Shown here: positions 10,101 to 23,459 of the stretch, piece by piece
Numbering within the stretch: the stretch's first letter is position 1
How the letters are laid out: each line of letters opens with the position of its first letter
DNA from: Aulostomus chinensis
Lineage: Eukaryota; Chordata; Actinopteri; Syngnathiformes; Aulostomidae
Assembly: GCA_037954235.1 (NCBI GenBank)
Contig: JBBMOA010000005.1
Coordinates: 3,595,539-3,659,538, forward strand
Length of the DNA: 64,000 nt
Direction of reading: 5' to 3'
Notes under the pieces: model-generated
The model's database searches: none
The model's input: only the letters and a program-made list of their open reading frames with translations
Told to the model about the DNA's origin: nothing
Made by a program: the position numbers and the translations under genes

Positions 10101-11237
10101 TAAGCAGTCACCTTCCAGTTAGAACTCGACTCCTTGAAAACTCTGGTGCCCACCAAGTCAATGAAGACCAGTCCTACCTTGTATTTGGGGTTGGAGGTCA
10201 ACGTTTATTGACAGGAGCAACACCTCCTCTCCTAGCCTTTTCTTTTTCTCCCCAAAATTTGCATTTGCCATGATGCTGTTTCAGTTGCCATCTAGGGAGG
10301 GAAGGAGCAAAGGTTCTTCTTTTATTCATCCCCAGTTTCTCCTTTTTTTCCTTGTGGATCATTTCTTCTTCTTTCCTCTTAAAAGGAGCTTCCACTTTTG
10401 TGATTTGCGTGTGCTGCTCTTCATCAGAAGGTTCTTTTTCTGAATCAGAGTCAGTGGCTGCAGAGTGTCGATGGTCTGGCTCATTGTTGCTGCTGTCCAG
10501 CGTGATGGATGTTGAGGTGCTTGCCCCCATTTTGAAGGGTCCTCCACGGGTTTTTGTAAAATACAACGTCACCTTTATGAAGGGGTCGGTCACATGGTAG
10601 AACCTCTGGAAACCTGGTCATCCATCATCAGGGTTGAAGACTGTATACTTTTGATGTTAGTTTTTGTTTTGGGAGTTTTTGAATTGTTGGTTTGTTTTTG
10701 TGGAGTTTTGTTTTTCAGTTAAAGTCAAGAAATCAAGAGTGAACTAAAAACACTTTCCCAAAAGTAGAAAGGAACAAAAACACAAAGACAGACGACTCAA
10801 ATTTATGTAAAAAATGAGGACGACTTCAACAACACAAATCTTTTTTTTTTTTTTTACCTGTCCTGTTCAGCAGCTGAGGCAAGCAGCTTCAGTGTTCCTG
10901 GTGCCTTGTTGTACTGAAGCAGTTTTATTCTGCAAAGGAGGAATCTGATAAACTCCTCCTATTGCCATTTATGTTTAACTTTATTAGGAATGGTGTTGGT
11001 TCATTGATGAAGCTCAGTATTTCACTGAGGCTCAGGAGTGGATAGGAAGAGAGAACAGGGACAGGACAGTGAAGACAAGGGGGAGGGGGGGAGAAAAAAA
11101 ACAACAACAGCAATAGCAGAAAACAACAACAACAACAAAAACACAAAAACAAACAAAGACAAACAAAAAACAAAAAACAAACAACAACAAATAAAAAAAA
11201 CAATGGTTGCAGAATTTCCGGTGCAGGCAGGCTTACC
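7164..11237 (+). repeat. array unit 2
   Basis: Shares with unit 1 the T and G states at the arrestin-region sites. Private changes: ttccTgtcc near 7499 (others ttccAgtcc), gttagAactc near 10123 (others G) and tttgtAaaat near 10558 (others G). Arrestin-like fragment at 9774-10159 (minus); LINE 3' end from 10841. Confidence 0.95.
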
Positions 11238-14200
11238 TCACCAGGATGAGGGGGCTGCTACATGCGGCCGAGGCCATGAGGGCCGAATTGGAGGCCCTCG
11301 AACAGGGAGAATAACTGACACATATAGACTTCTTTAAAAAATAATAATTTATCAATATTTATGCCTAGCTTTGAAAAAAAGCTAATTACATTTTCACAGT
11401 GAAGTTTTGCCTTGAAGATTTTAACCCTGCAAACATGAGGCAAAGGACGTATCCTGATAAACACATGATGCGTCTGACAAGGGCTCTCCTCCACCTGTCA
11501 GATTCAGCTGCTTCTGATTGTGGGACTTTAAATTTGAACACCATGAATTTGGACAAGGAGTTTTCCTTCCAGTCCAAACATCATCGTCCAGCCTCCAACC
11601 AGAGGTCCATCAGTGATCATGGAGCCACAGGTGGAGTCTGGGTTCTTTTCTGGAATGAGATGGCAGTGACAGGCCTGCCAAGTGACATCACTGACATGAC
11701 TTCAGTCACCTGACCGGATGACTTCATCATGATTTCATCAGCTGAAGGCAATAAACTTCATCTGAAACAAATCTCACAACATCTCTCTCTCTGTCTGTCT
11801 TATTGTGAGAATCTTAGTCTCACGTCCCACGGTTGGTGAAGTCTCCAGATATCAGGATACCAGCAGTCCAGGGAAAGGTCTGGGGCCATGCTAGCTTCCC
11901 CAGCATGGGGGCCGACAGGAGGGTTCCCCAGCTGAACCACCAGCATGGTGTCTGCACCTCATGGAGATCCTGGGTCCTGGTCCAGGCAATGACAAGCAGC
12001 CTGAGAAAAGAAGGTGGAGAACCTGGGAGCTGGAGAAGCAGAGGGACTCTGGAGCACACGCAGGTCTCTGGTTCTGTCTGTTGGAGACTGTATTTTTGAA
12101 CTGATAGAACCAGAACCATAGAAGGATAAATCAGTGAGTCATTAGGAGGATCAAAGAGGACAGAGAACATAGTGAAATGAAGGAAGAAACTTTGTTAACT
12201 TCTTATCTTTAATGTTCCATTATAAACATAGGATGTTCCAGTTGACATCAAAAACATTCTATATTTCCTACATTACAACCATTTTATACTCCACATTCCA
12301 TGATAAACATTTGATATCACAACAACATTGCTATTAAAACATCTTAACAATGACATCACAAATTCAACATTATATTACAATTAGTAGTCAAAATATTTCT
12401 GTGATTGAAGAACCAACAACTAAAAGCGCTTCCAGCAAAGTCCACCAATGAAACAAAGAACTAAAGTCCCTTTCAAAACAAAAGACAAAAAGAAAAACCA
12501 ACAAAACCTCAGGGAGATGAAATAAAAGAAAAGCAGCCAACAAAAGAAAGTGTGTCAACTTTTCCCTTCCAGTTTGTTTCAGGAATGAAATGAGAACTTA
12601 AAATGAGCCTCTGGTTCTGGGACCCTACAGGGTGGTGGACCACATTGGGACAGCAAGCCAATAGTACCCAAAGGAGGACCAGTCAGAGCTCAGTCCTTAG
12701 TGTCAGGTTTAGGATTGGGGTTCTTCCTGGGGTCCTGGTCCACCAACCGAAGGTCCACCTAACCCCCCATGACCCTCTGGACCTCCCCTCATGGGGTTGA
12801 ACTGGCCCAGCTGGCTCATGTGACCGTGTATCCTGGAGATCACACTGGCCATTCACGGCACCTTGGGCACTGGAGCCAGAGACAGGCAGATGGGTGAGAC
12901 AGGGAGGAAGTGGGTCAAACTGCCTTCTGGCCAGTTCCTGGTTCCTGGTGCACGGTCCAACATTAGCTGAAGTCACAGTTTATTGTGCTAAGGACAAAAA
13001 ATATAACAAGACATTGTGTTATTGACCCAAGGTTCCAAAAATGCGGACCGATTAGAACCCAGACCAAACCTACAGTTCTCAATGACAGCCTTTCTGGTGG
13101 TTCTAAGATGCTACTTGCATGTTGCTGTCAAACCAAAAGGTGGAGCCCCCGAGTCAAAAGCCTAAAGATGGTGGTTCTTCTCTGGATGGAAACCATTTTG
13201 AGATCCAAACTCTCACAACTCTCTTCCAATTCAAACTTTATGCTTTCACAGCAGAGTAAAGTTTCCATTCTTATGACTGGCTTTTAATGACCAAAAAGGC
13301 TTTTGGACACGTTGATGTAAAGTCCTCCTCCTAGAGTGGGTGGGCCACCCTGAGGGTCCAGGTTAGGTGGGTAGAGTGAGGTTGACTTACCACCAAGATG
13401 AGAGGCCAACAATGCACGGTCCATCCTGGGGGCCTGGTCCACCACCCCAAGGTGGTGGGGGTTCTGTTGGACAATGACAGCAAAAAGCAGCCAAAACCTT
13501 CCTCATGACGCCTGTGTTATTTTGCCTGTCCTTCCTTCTCATGAAACCATCATCCATCAGATGTGTTCTCTACTGAAGATCTATTGAGGTCTGATCTCTT
13601 TGATTTTAGCATTTCATTTTCAAACAACATTGATATTGAAACATATTTAATGGCTGCATTACAAACGTAACATCATATTTCAAATTATTCGTGAAAACGA
13701 TCTTTTCATTTAAACAAAGAACTAAAAGTGTTTTTGAATGAAAGAATAGAAAGTTCACAAATAAAACAAACAACTGAAGGCCCTTTGGAAAAAGATGAAG
13801 AGAAAAACAACCAAAATCTCAGGGAGATCAAACAAAACCAAAGCGCTCAAAGAAGAAGGAGTGTCAACTCAATAGAAAAAGTGAAGCCTTGACAGTCAGC
13901 ATGTAGTGGTCTTGAACCTCCCGGTTCAAAATGGCAGTGCTCCCTCCTTTTGTCCTTCTCAGTAGACACTCTTTCCATCTTCCCCTCACTCTCCCCTGTC
14001 TCCACACATGTTTCCTGGTTGCTAAAGGTCTTGGTCACAACCTTCCCAAGTTCCAGACCCAGACCATCTTCTGAGCCAGGTCAGATAAAGACTTTCCTGT
14101 CCTCCAGATGTTCAGGGTTGATGAAGATCAGGCCATCTACTGGGTCAACGTGGTCCAAGTCTGTCCCTCACAGGTAAACAGTCACCTTCCAGTTAGGACT

Positions 14201-15311
14201 CGACTCCTTGAAAACTCTGGTGCCCACCAAGTCAATGAAGACCAGTCCTACCTTGTATTTGGGGTTGGAGGTCAACGTTTATTGACAGGAGCAACACCTC
14301 CTCTCCTAGCCTTTTCTTTTTCTCCCCAAAATTTGCATTTGCCATGATGCTGTTTCAGTTGCCATCTAGGGAGGGAAGGAGCAAAGGTTCTTCTTTTATT
14401 CATCCCCAGTTTCTCCTTTTTTTCCTTGTGGATCATTTCTTCTTCTTTCCTCTTAAAAGGAGCTTCCACTTTTGTGATTTGCGTGTGCTGCTCTTCATCA
14501 GAAGGTTCTTTTTCTGAATCAGAGTCAGTGGCTGCAGAGTGTCGATGGTCTGGCTCATTGTTGCTGCTGTCCAGCGTGATGGATGTTGAGGTGCTTGCCC
14601 CCATTTTGAAGGGTCCTCCACGGGTTTTTGTGAAATACAACGTCACCTTTATGAAGGGGTCGGTCACATGGTAGAACCTCTGGAAACCTGGTCATCCATC
14701 ATCAGGGTTGAAGACTGTATACTTTTGATGTTAGTTTTTGTTTTGGGAGTTTTTGAATTGTTGGTTTGTTTTTGTGGAGTTTTGTTTTTCAGTTAAAGTC
14801 AAGAAATCAAGAGTGAACTAAAAACACTTTCCCAAAAGTAGAAAGGAACAAAAACACAAAGACAGACGACTCAAATTTATGTAAAAAATGAGGACGACTT
14901 CAACAACACAAATCTTTTTTTTTTTTTTTACCTGTCCTGTTCAGCAGCTGAGGCAAGCAGCTTCAGTGTTCCTGGTGCCTTGTTGTACTGAAGCAGTTTT
15001 ATTCTGCAAAGGAGGAATCTGATAAACTCCTCCTATTGCCATTTATGTTTAACTTTATTAGGAATGGTGTTGGTTCATTGATGAAGCTCAGTATTTCACT
15101 GAGGCTCAGGAGTGGATAGGAAGAGAGAACAGGGACAGGACAGTGAAGACAAGGGGGAGGGGGGGAGAAAAAAAACAACAACAGCAATAGCAGAAAACAA
15201 CAACAACAACAAAAACACAAAAACAAACAAAGACAAACAAAAAACAAAAAACAAACAACAACAAATAAAAAAAACAATGGTTGCAGAATTTCCGGTGCAG
15301 GCAGGCTTACC
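11238..15311 (+). repeat. array unit 3
   Basis: The first unit with C at the site equivalent to 5956 (cctCcag) and A at the site equivalent to 6030 (ggtaaA). It keeps G at the 6054-equivalent site. Arrestin-like fragment at 13848-14233 (minus); LINE 3' end from 14915. Confidence 0.95.
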
Positions 15312-18300
15312 TCACCAGGATGAGGGGGCTGCTACATGCGGCCGAGGCCATGAGGGCCGAATTGGAGGCCCTCGAACAGGGAGAATAACTGACACATATA
15401 GACTTCTTTAAAAAATAATAATTTATCAATATTTATGCCTAGCTTTGAAAAAAAGCTAATTACATTTTCACAGTGAAGTTTTGCCTTGAAGATTTTAACC
15501 CTGCAAACATGAGGCAAAGGACGTATCCTGATAAACACATGATGCGTCTGACAAGGGCTCTCCTCCACCTGTCAGATTCAGCTGCTTCTGATTGTGGGAC
15601 TTTAAATTTGAACACCATGAATTTGGACAAGGAGTTTTCCTTCCAGTCCAAACATCATCGTCCAGCCTCCAACCAGAGGTCCATCAGTGATCATGGAGCC
15701 ACAGGTGGAGTCTGGGTTCTTTTCTGGAATGAGATGGCAGTGACAGGCCTGCCAAGTGACATCACTGACATGACTTCAGTCACCTGACCGGATGACTTCA
15801 TCATGATTTCATCAGCTGAAGGCAATAAACTTCATCTGAAACAAATCTCACAACATCTCTCTCTCTGTCTGTCTTATTGTGAGAATCTTAGTCTCACGTC
15901 CCACGGTTGGTGAAGTCTCCAGATATCAGGATACCAGCAGTCCAGGGAAAGGTCTGGGGCCATGCTAGCTTCCCCAGCATGGGGGCCGACAGGAGGGTTC
16001 CCCAGCTGAACCACCAGCATGGTGTCTGCACCTCATGGAGATCCTGGGTCCTGGTCCAGGCAATGACAAGCAGCCTGAGAAAAGAAGGTGGAGAACCTGG
16101 GAGCTGGAGAAGCAGAGGGACTCTGGAGCACACGCAGGTCTCTGGTTCTGTCTGTTGGAGACTGTATTTTTGAACTGATAGAACCAGAACCATAGAAGGA
16201 TAAATCAGTGAGTCATTAGGAGGATCAAAGAGGACAGAGAACATAGTGAAATGAAGGAAGAAACTTTGTTAACTTCTTATCTTTAATGTTCCATTATAAA
16301 CATAGGATGTTCCAGTTGACATCAAAAACATTCTATATTTCCTACATTACAACCATTTTATACTCCACATTCCATGATAAACATTTGATATCACAACAAC
16401 ATTGCTATTAAAACATCTTAACAATGACATCACAAATTCAACATTATATTACAATTAGTAGTCAAAATATTTCTGTGATTGAAGAACCAACAACTAAAAG
16501 CGCTTCCAGCAAAGTCCACCAATGAAACAAAGAACTAAAGTCCCTTTCAAAACAAAAGACAAAAAGAAAAACCAACAAAACCTCAGGGAGATGAAATAAA
16601 AGAAAAGCAGCCAACAAAAGAAAGTGTGTCAACTTTTCCCTTCCAGTTTGTTTCAGGAATGAAATGAGAACTTAAAATGAGCCTCTGGTTCTGGGACCCT
16701 ACAGGGTGGTGGACCACATTGGGACAGCAAGCCAATAGTACCCAAAGGAGGACCAGTCAGAGCTCAGTCCTTAGTGTCAGGTTTAGGATTGGGGTTCTTC
16801 CTGGGGTCCTGGTCCACCAACCGAAGGTCCACCTAACCCCCCATGACCCTCTGGACCTCCCCTCATGGGGTTGAACTGGCCCAGCTGGCTCATGTGACCG
16901 TGTATCCTGGAGATCACACTGGCCATTCACGGCACCTTGGGCACTGGAGCCAGAGACAGGCAGATGGGTGAGACAGGGAGGAAGTGGGTCAAACTGCCTT
17001 CTGGCCAGTTCCTGGTTCCTGGTGCACGGTCCAACATTAGCTGAAGTCACAGTTTATTGTGCTAAGGACAAAAAATATAACAAGACATTGTGTTATTGAC
17101 CCAAGGTTCCAAAAATGCGGACCGATTAGAACCCAGACCAAACCTACAGTTCTCAATGACAGCCTTTCTGGTGGTTCTAAGATGCTACTTGCATGTTGCT
17201 GTCAAACCAAAAGGTGGAGCCCCCGAGTCAAAAGCCTAAAGATGGTGGTTCTTCTCTGGATGGAAACCATTTTGAGATCCAAACTCTCACAACTCTCTTC
17301 CAATTCAAACTTTATGCTTTCACAGCAGAGTAAAGTTTCCATTCTTATGACTGGCTTTTAATGACCAAAAAGGCTTTTGGACACGTTGATGTAAAGTCCT
17401 CCTCCTAGAGTGGGTGGGCCACCCTGAGGGTCCAGGTTAGGTGGGTAGAGTGAGGTTGACTTACCACCAAGATGAGAGGCCAACAATGCACGGTCCATCC
17501 TGGGGGCCTGGTCCACCACCCCAAGGTGGTGGGGGTTCTGTTGGACAATGACAGCAAAAAGCAGCCAAAACCTTCCTCATGACGCCTGTGTTATTTTGCC
17601 TGTCCTTCCTTCTCATGAAACCATCATCCATCAGATGTGTTCTCTACTGAAGATCTATTGAGGTCTGATCTCTTTGATTTTAGCATTTCATTTTCAAACA
17701 ACATTGATATTGAAACATATTTAATGGCTGCATTACAAACGTAACATCATATTTCAAATTATTCGTGAAAACGATCTTTTCATTTAAACAAAGAACTAAA
17801 AGTGTTTTTGAATGAAAGAATAGAAAGTTCACAAATAAAACAAACAACTGAAGGCCCTTTGGAAAAAGATGAAGAGAAAAACAACCAAAATCTCAGGGAG
17901 ATCAAACAAAACCAAAGCGCTCAAAGAAGAAGGAGTGTCAACTCAATAGAAAAAGTGAAGCCTTGACAGTCAGCATGTAGTGGTCTTGAACCTCCCGGTT
18001 CAAAATGGCAGTGCTCCCTCCTTTTGTCCTTCTCAGTAGACACTCTTTCCATCTTCCCCTCACTCTCCCCTGTCTCCACACATGTTTCCTGGTTGCTAAA
18101 GGTCTTGGTCACAACCTTCCCAAGTTCCAGACCCAGACCATCTTCTGAGCCAGGTCAGATAAAGACTTTCCTGTCCTCCAGATGTTCAGGGTTGATGAAG
18201 ATCAGGCCATCTACTGGGTCAACGTGGTCCAAGTCTGTCCCTCACAGGTAAACAGTCACCTTCCAGTTAGGACTCGACTCCTTGAAAACTCTGGTGCCCA

Positions 18301-19385
18301 CCAAGTCAATGAAGACCAGTCCTACCTTGTATTTGGGGTTGGAGGTCAACGTTTATTGACAGGAGCAACACCTCCTCTCCTAGCCTTTTCTTTTTCTCCC
18401 CAAAATTTGCATTTGCCATGATGCTGTTTCAGTTGCCATCTAGGGAGGGAAGGAGCAAAGGTTCTTCTTTTATTCATCCCCAGTTTCTCCTTTTTTTCCT
18501 TGTGGATCATTTCTTCTTCTTTCCTCTTAAAAGGAGCTTCCACTTTTGTGATTTGCGTGTGCTGCTCTTCATCAGAAGGTTCTTTTTCTGAATCAGAGTC
18601 AGTGGCTGCAGAGTGTCGATGGTCTGGCTCATTGTTGCTGCTGTCCAGCGTGATGGATGTTGAGGTGCTTGCCCCCATTTTGAAGGGTCCTCCACGGGTT
18701 TTTGTGAAATACAACGTCACCTTTATGAAGGGGTCGGTCACATGGTAGAACCTCTGGAAACCCGGTCATCCATCATCAGGGTTGAAGACTGTATACTTTT
18801 GATGTTAGTTTTTGTTTTGGGAGTTTTTGAATTGTTGGTTTGTTTTTGTGGAGTTTTGTTTTTCAGTTAAAGTCAAGAAATCAAGAGTGAACTAAAAACA
18901 CTTTCCCAAAAGTAGAAAGGAACAAAAACACAAAGACAGACGACTCAAATTTATGTAAAAAATGAGGACGACTTCAACAACACAAATCTTTTTTTTTTTT
19001 TTTACCTGTCCTGTTCAGCAGCTGAGGCAAGCAGCTTCAGTGTTCCTGGTGCCTTGTTGTACTGAAGCAGTTTTATTCTGCAAAGGAGGAATCTGATAAA
19101 CTCCTCCTATTGCCATTTATGTTTAACTTTATTAGGAATGGTGTTGGTTCATTGATGAAGCTCAGTATTTCACTGAGGCTCAGGAGTGGATAGGAAGAGA
19201 GAACAGGGACAGGACAGTGAAGACAAGGGGGAGGGGGGGAGAAAAAAAACAACAACAGCAATAGCAGAAAACAACAACAACAACAAAAACACAAAAACAA
19301 ACAAAGACAAACAAAAAACAAAAAACAAACAACAACAAATAAAAAAAACAATGGTTGCAGAATTTCCGGTGCAGGCAGGCTTACC
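15312..19385 (+). repeat. array unit 4
   Basis: Same states as unit 3 at the diagnostic sites, plus a private C near 18763 (gaaaccCgg; others T). Arrestin-like fragment at 17922-18307 (minus); LINE 3' end from 18989. Confidence 0.95.
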
Positions 19386-22300
19386 TCACCAGGATGAGGG
19401 GGCTGCTACATGCGGCCGAGGCCATGAGGGCCGAATTGGAGGCCCTCGAACAGGGAGAATAACTGACACATATAGACTTCTTTAAAAAATAATAATTTAT
19501 CAATATTTATGCCTAGCTTTGAAAAAAAGCTAATTACATTTTCACAGTGAAGTTTTGCCTTGAAGATTTTAACCCTGCAAACATGAGGCAAAGGACGTAT
19601 CCTGATAAACACATGATGCGTCTGACAAGGGCTCTCCTCCACCTGTCAGATTCAGCTGCTTCTGATTGTGGGACTTTAAATTTGAACACCATGAATTTGG
19701 ACAAGGAGTTTTCCTTCCAGTCCAAACATCATCGTCCAGCCTCCAACCAGAGGTCCATCAGTGATCATGGAGCCACAGGTGGAGTCTGGGTTCTTTTCTG
19801 GAATGAGATGGCAGTGACAGGCCTGCCAAGTGACATCACTGACATGACTTCAGTCACCTGACCGGATGACTTCATCATGATTTCATCAGCTGAAGGCAAT
19901 AAACTTCATCTGAAACAAATCTCACAACATCTCTCTCTCTGTCTGTCTTATTGTGAGAATCTTAGTCTCACGTCCCACGGTTGGTGAAGTCTCCAGATAT
20001 CAGGATACCAGCAGTCCAGGGAAAGGTCTGGGGCCATGCTAGCTTCCCCAGCATGGGGGCCGACAGGAGGGTTCCCCAGCTGAACCACCAGCATGGTGTC
20101 TGCACCTCATGGAGATCCTGGGTCCTGGTCCAGGCAATGACAAGCAGCCTGAGAAAAGAAGGTGGAGAACCTGGGAGCTGGAGAAGCAGAGGGACTCTGG
20201 AGCACACGCAGGTCTCTGGTTCTGTCTGTTGGAGACTGTATTTTTGAACTGATAGAACCAGAACCATAGAAGGATAAATCAGTGAGTCATTAGGAGGATC
20301 AAAGAGGACAGAGAACATAGTGAAATGAAGGAAGAAACTTTGTTAACTTCTTATCTTTAATGTTCCATTATAAACATAGGATGTTCCAGTTGACATCAAA
20401 AACATTCTATATTTCCTACATTACAACCATTTTATACTCCACATTCCATGATAAACATTTGATATCACAACAACATTGCTATTAAAACATCTTAACAATG
20501 ACATCACAAATTCAACATTATATTACAATTAGTAGTCAAAATATTTCTGTGATTGAAGAACCAACAACTAAAAGCGCTTCCAGCAAAGTCCACCAATGAA
20601 ACAAAGAACTAAAGTCCCTTTCAAAACAAAAGACAAAAAGAAAAACCAACAAAACCTCAGGGAGATGAAATAAAAGAAAAGCAGCCAACAAAAGAAAGTG
20701 TGTCAACTTTTCCCTTCCAGTTTGTTTCAGGAATGAAATGAGAACTTAAAATGAGCCTCTGGTTCTGGGACCCTACAGGGTGGTGGACCACATTGGGACA
20801 GCAAGCCAATAGTACCCAAAGGAGGACCAGTCAGAGCTCAGTCCTTAGTGTCAGGTTTAGGATTGGGGTTCTTCCTGGGGTCCTGGTCCACCAACCGAAG
20901 GTCCACCTAACCCCCCATGACCCTCTGGACCTCCCCTCATGGGGTTGAACTGGCCCAGCTGGCTCATGTGACCGTGTATCCTGGAGATCACACTGGCCAT
21001 TCACGGCACCTTGGGCACTGGAGCCAGAGACAGGCAGATGGGTGAGACAGGGAGGAAGTGGGTCAAACTGCCTTCTGGCCAGTTCCTGGTTCCTGGTGCA
21101 CGGTCCAACATTAGCTGAAGTCACAGTTTATTGTGCTAAGGACAAAAAATATAACAAGACATTGTGTTATTGACCCAAGGTTCCAAAAATGCGGACCGAT
21201 TAGAACCCAGACCAAACCTACAGTTCTCAATGACAGCCTTTCTGGTGGTTCTAAGATGCTACTTGCATGTTGCTGTCAAACCAAAAGGTGGAGCCCCCGA
21301 GTCAAAAGCCTAAAGATGGTGGTTCTTCTCTGGATGGAAACCATTTTGAGATCCAAACTCTCACAACTCTCTTCCAATTCAAACTTTATGCTTTCACAGC
21401 AGAGTAAAGTTTCCATTCTTATGACTGGCTTTTAATGACCAAAAAGGCTTTTGGACACGTTGATGTAAAGTCCTCCTCCTAGAGTGGGTGGGCCACCCTG
21501 AGGGTCCAGGTTAGGTGGGTAGAGTGAGGTTGACTTACCACCAAGATGAGAGGCCAACAATGCACGGTCCATCCTGGGGGCCTGGTCCACCACCCCAAGG
21601 TGGTGGGGGTTCTGTTGGACAATGACAGCAAAAAGCAGCCAAAACCTTCCTCATGACGCCTGTGTTATTTTGCCTGTCCTTCCTTCTCATGAAACCATCA
21701 TCCATCAGATGTGTTCTCTACTGAAGATCTATTGAGGTCTGATCTCTTTGATTTTAGCATTTCATTTTCAAACAACATTGATATTGAAACATATTTAATG
21801 GCTGCATTACAAACGTAACATCATATTTCAAATTATTCGTGAAAACGATCTTTTCATTTAAACAAAGAACTAAAAGTGTTTTTGAATGAAAGAATAGAAA
21901 GTTCACAAATAAAACAAACAACTGAAGGCCCTTTGGAAAAAGATGAAGAGAAAAACAACCAAAATCTCAGGGAGATCAAACAAAACCAAAGCGCTCAAAG
22001 AAGAAGGAGTGTCAACTCAATAGAAAAAGTGAAGCCTTGACAGTCAGCATGTAGTGGTCTTGAACCTCCCGGTTCAAAATGGCAGTGCTCCCTCCTTTTG
22101 TCCTTCTCAGTAGACACTCTTTCCATCTTCCCCTCACTCTCCCCTGTCTCCACACATGTTTCCTGGTTGCTAAAGGTCTTGGTCACAACCTTCCCAAGTT
22201 CCAGACCCAGACCATCTTCTGAGCCAGGTCAGATAAAGACTTTCCTGTCCTCCAGATGTTCAGGGTTGATGAAGATCAGGCCATCTACTGGGTCAACGTG

Positions 22301-23459
22301 GTCCAAGTCTGTCCCTCACAGGTAAACAGTCACCTTCCAGTTAGGACTCAACTCCTTGAAAACTCTGGTGCCCACCAAGTCAATGAAGACCAGTCCTACC
22401 TTGTATTTGGGGTTGGAGGTCAACGTTTATTGACAGGAGCAACACCTCCTCTCCTAGCCTTTTCTTTTTCTCCCCAAAATTTGCATTTGCCATGATGCTG
22501 TTTCAGTTGCCATCTAGGGAGGGAAGGAGCAAAGGTTCTTCTTTTATTCATCCCCAGTTTCTCCTTTTTTTCCTTGTGGATCATTTCTTCTTCTTTCCTC
22601 TTAAAAGGAGCTTCCACTTTTGTGATTTGCGTGTGCTGCTCTTCATCAGAAGGTTCTTTTTCTGAATCAGAGTCAGTGGCTGCAGAGTGTCGATGGTCTG
22701 GCTCATTGTTGCTGCTGTCCAGCGTGATGGATGTTGAGGTGCTTGCCCCCATTTTGAAGGGTCCTCCACGGGTTTTTGTGAAATACAACGTCACCTTTAT
22801 GAAGGGGTCGGTCACATGGTAGAACCTCTGGAAACCTGGTCATCCATCATCAGGGTTGAAGACTGTATACTTTTGATGTTAGTTTTTGTTTTGGGAGTTT
22901 TTGAATTGTTGGTTTGTTTTTGTGGAGTTTTGTTTTTCAGTTAAAGTCAAGAAATCAAGAGTGAACTAAAAACACTTTCCCAAAAGTAGAAAGGAACAAA
23001 AACACAAAGACAGACGACTCAAATTTATGTAAAAAATGAGGACGACTTCAACAACACAAATCTTCTTTTTTTTTTTTACCTGTCCTGTTCAGCAGCTGAG
23101 GCAAGCAGCTTCAGTGTTCCTGGTGCCTTGTTGTACTGAAGCAGTTTTATTCTGCAAAGGAGGAATCTGATAAATTCCTCCTATTGCCATTTATGTTTAA
23201 CTTTATTAGGAATGGTGTTGGTTCATTGATGAAGCTCAGTATTTCACTGAGGCTCAGGAGTGGATAGGAAGAGAGAACAGGGACAGGACAGTGAAGACAA
23301 GGGGGAGGGGGGGAGAAAAAAAACAACAACAGCAATAGCAGAAAACAACAACAACAACAAAAACACAAAAACAAACAAAGACAAACAAAAAACAAAAAAC
23401 AAACAACAACAAATAAAAAAAACAATGGTTGCAGAATTTCCGGTGCAGGCAGGCTTACC
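19386..23459 (+). repeat. array unit 5
   Basis: The first unit with A at the 6054-equivalent site (actcAact) and with a C interrupting the LINE poly-T tract (tcttCttt near 23065). Private T near 23175 (aaaTtcctcc). Arrestin-like fragment at 21996-22381 (minus); LINE 3' end from 23063. Confidence 0.95.
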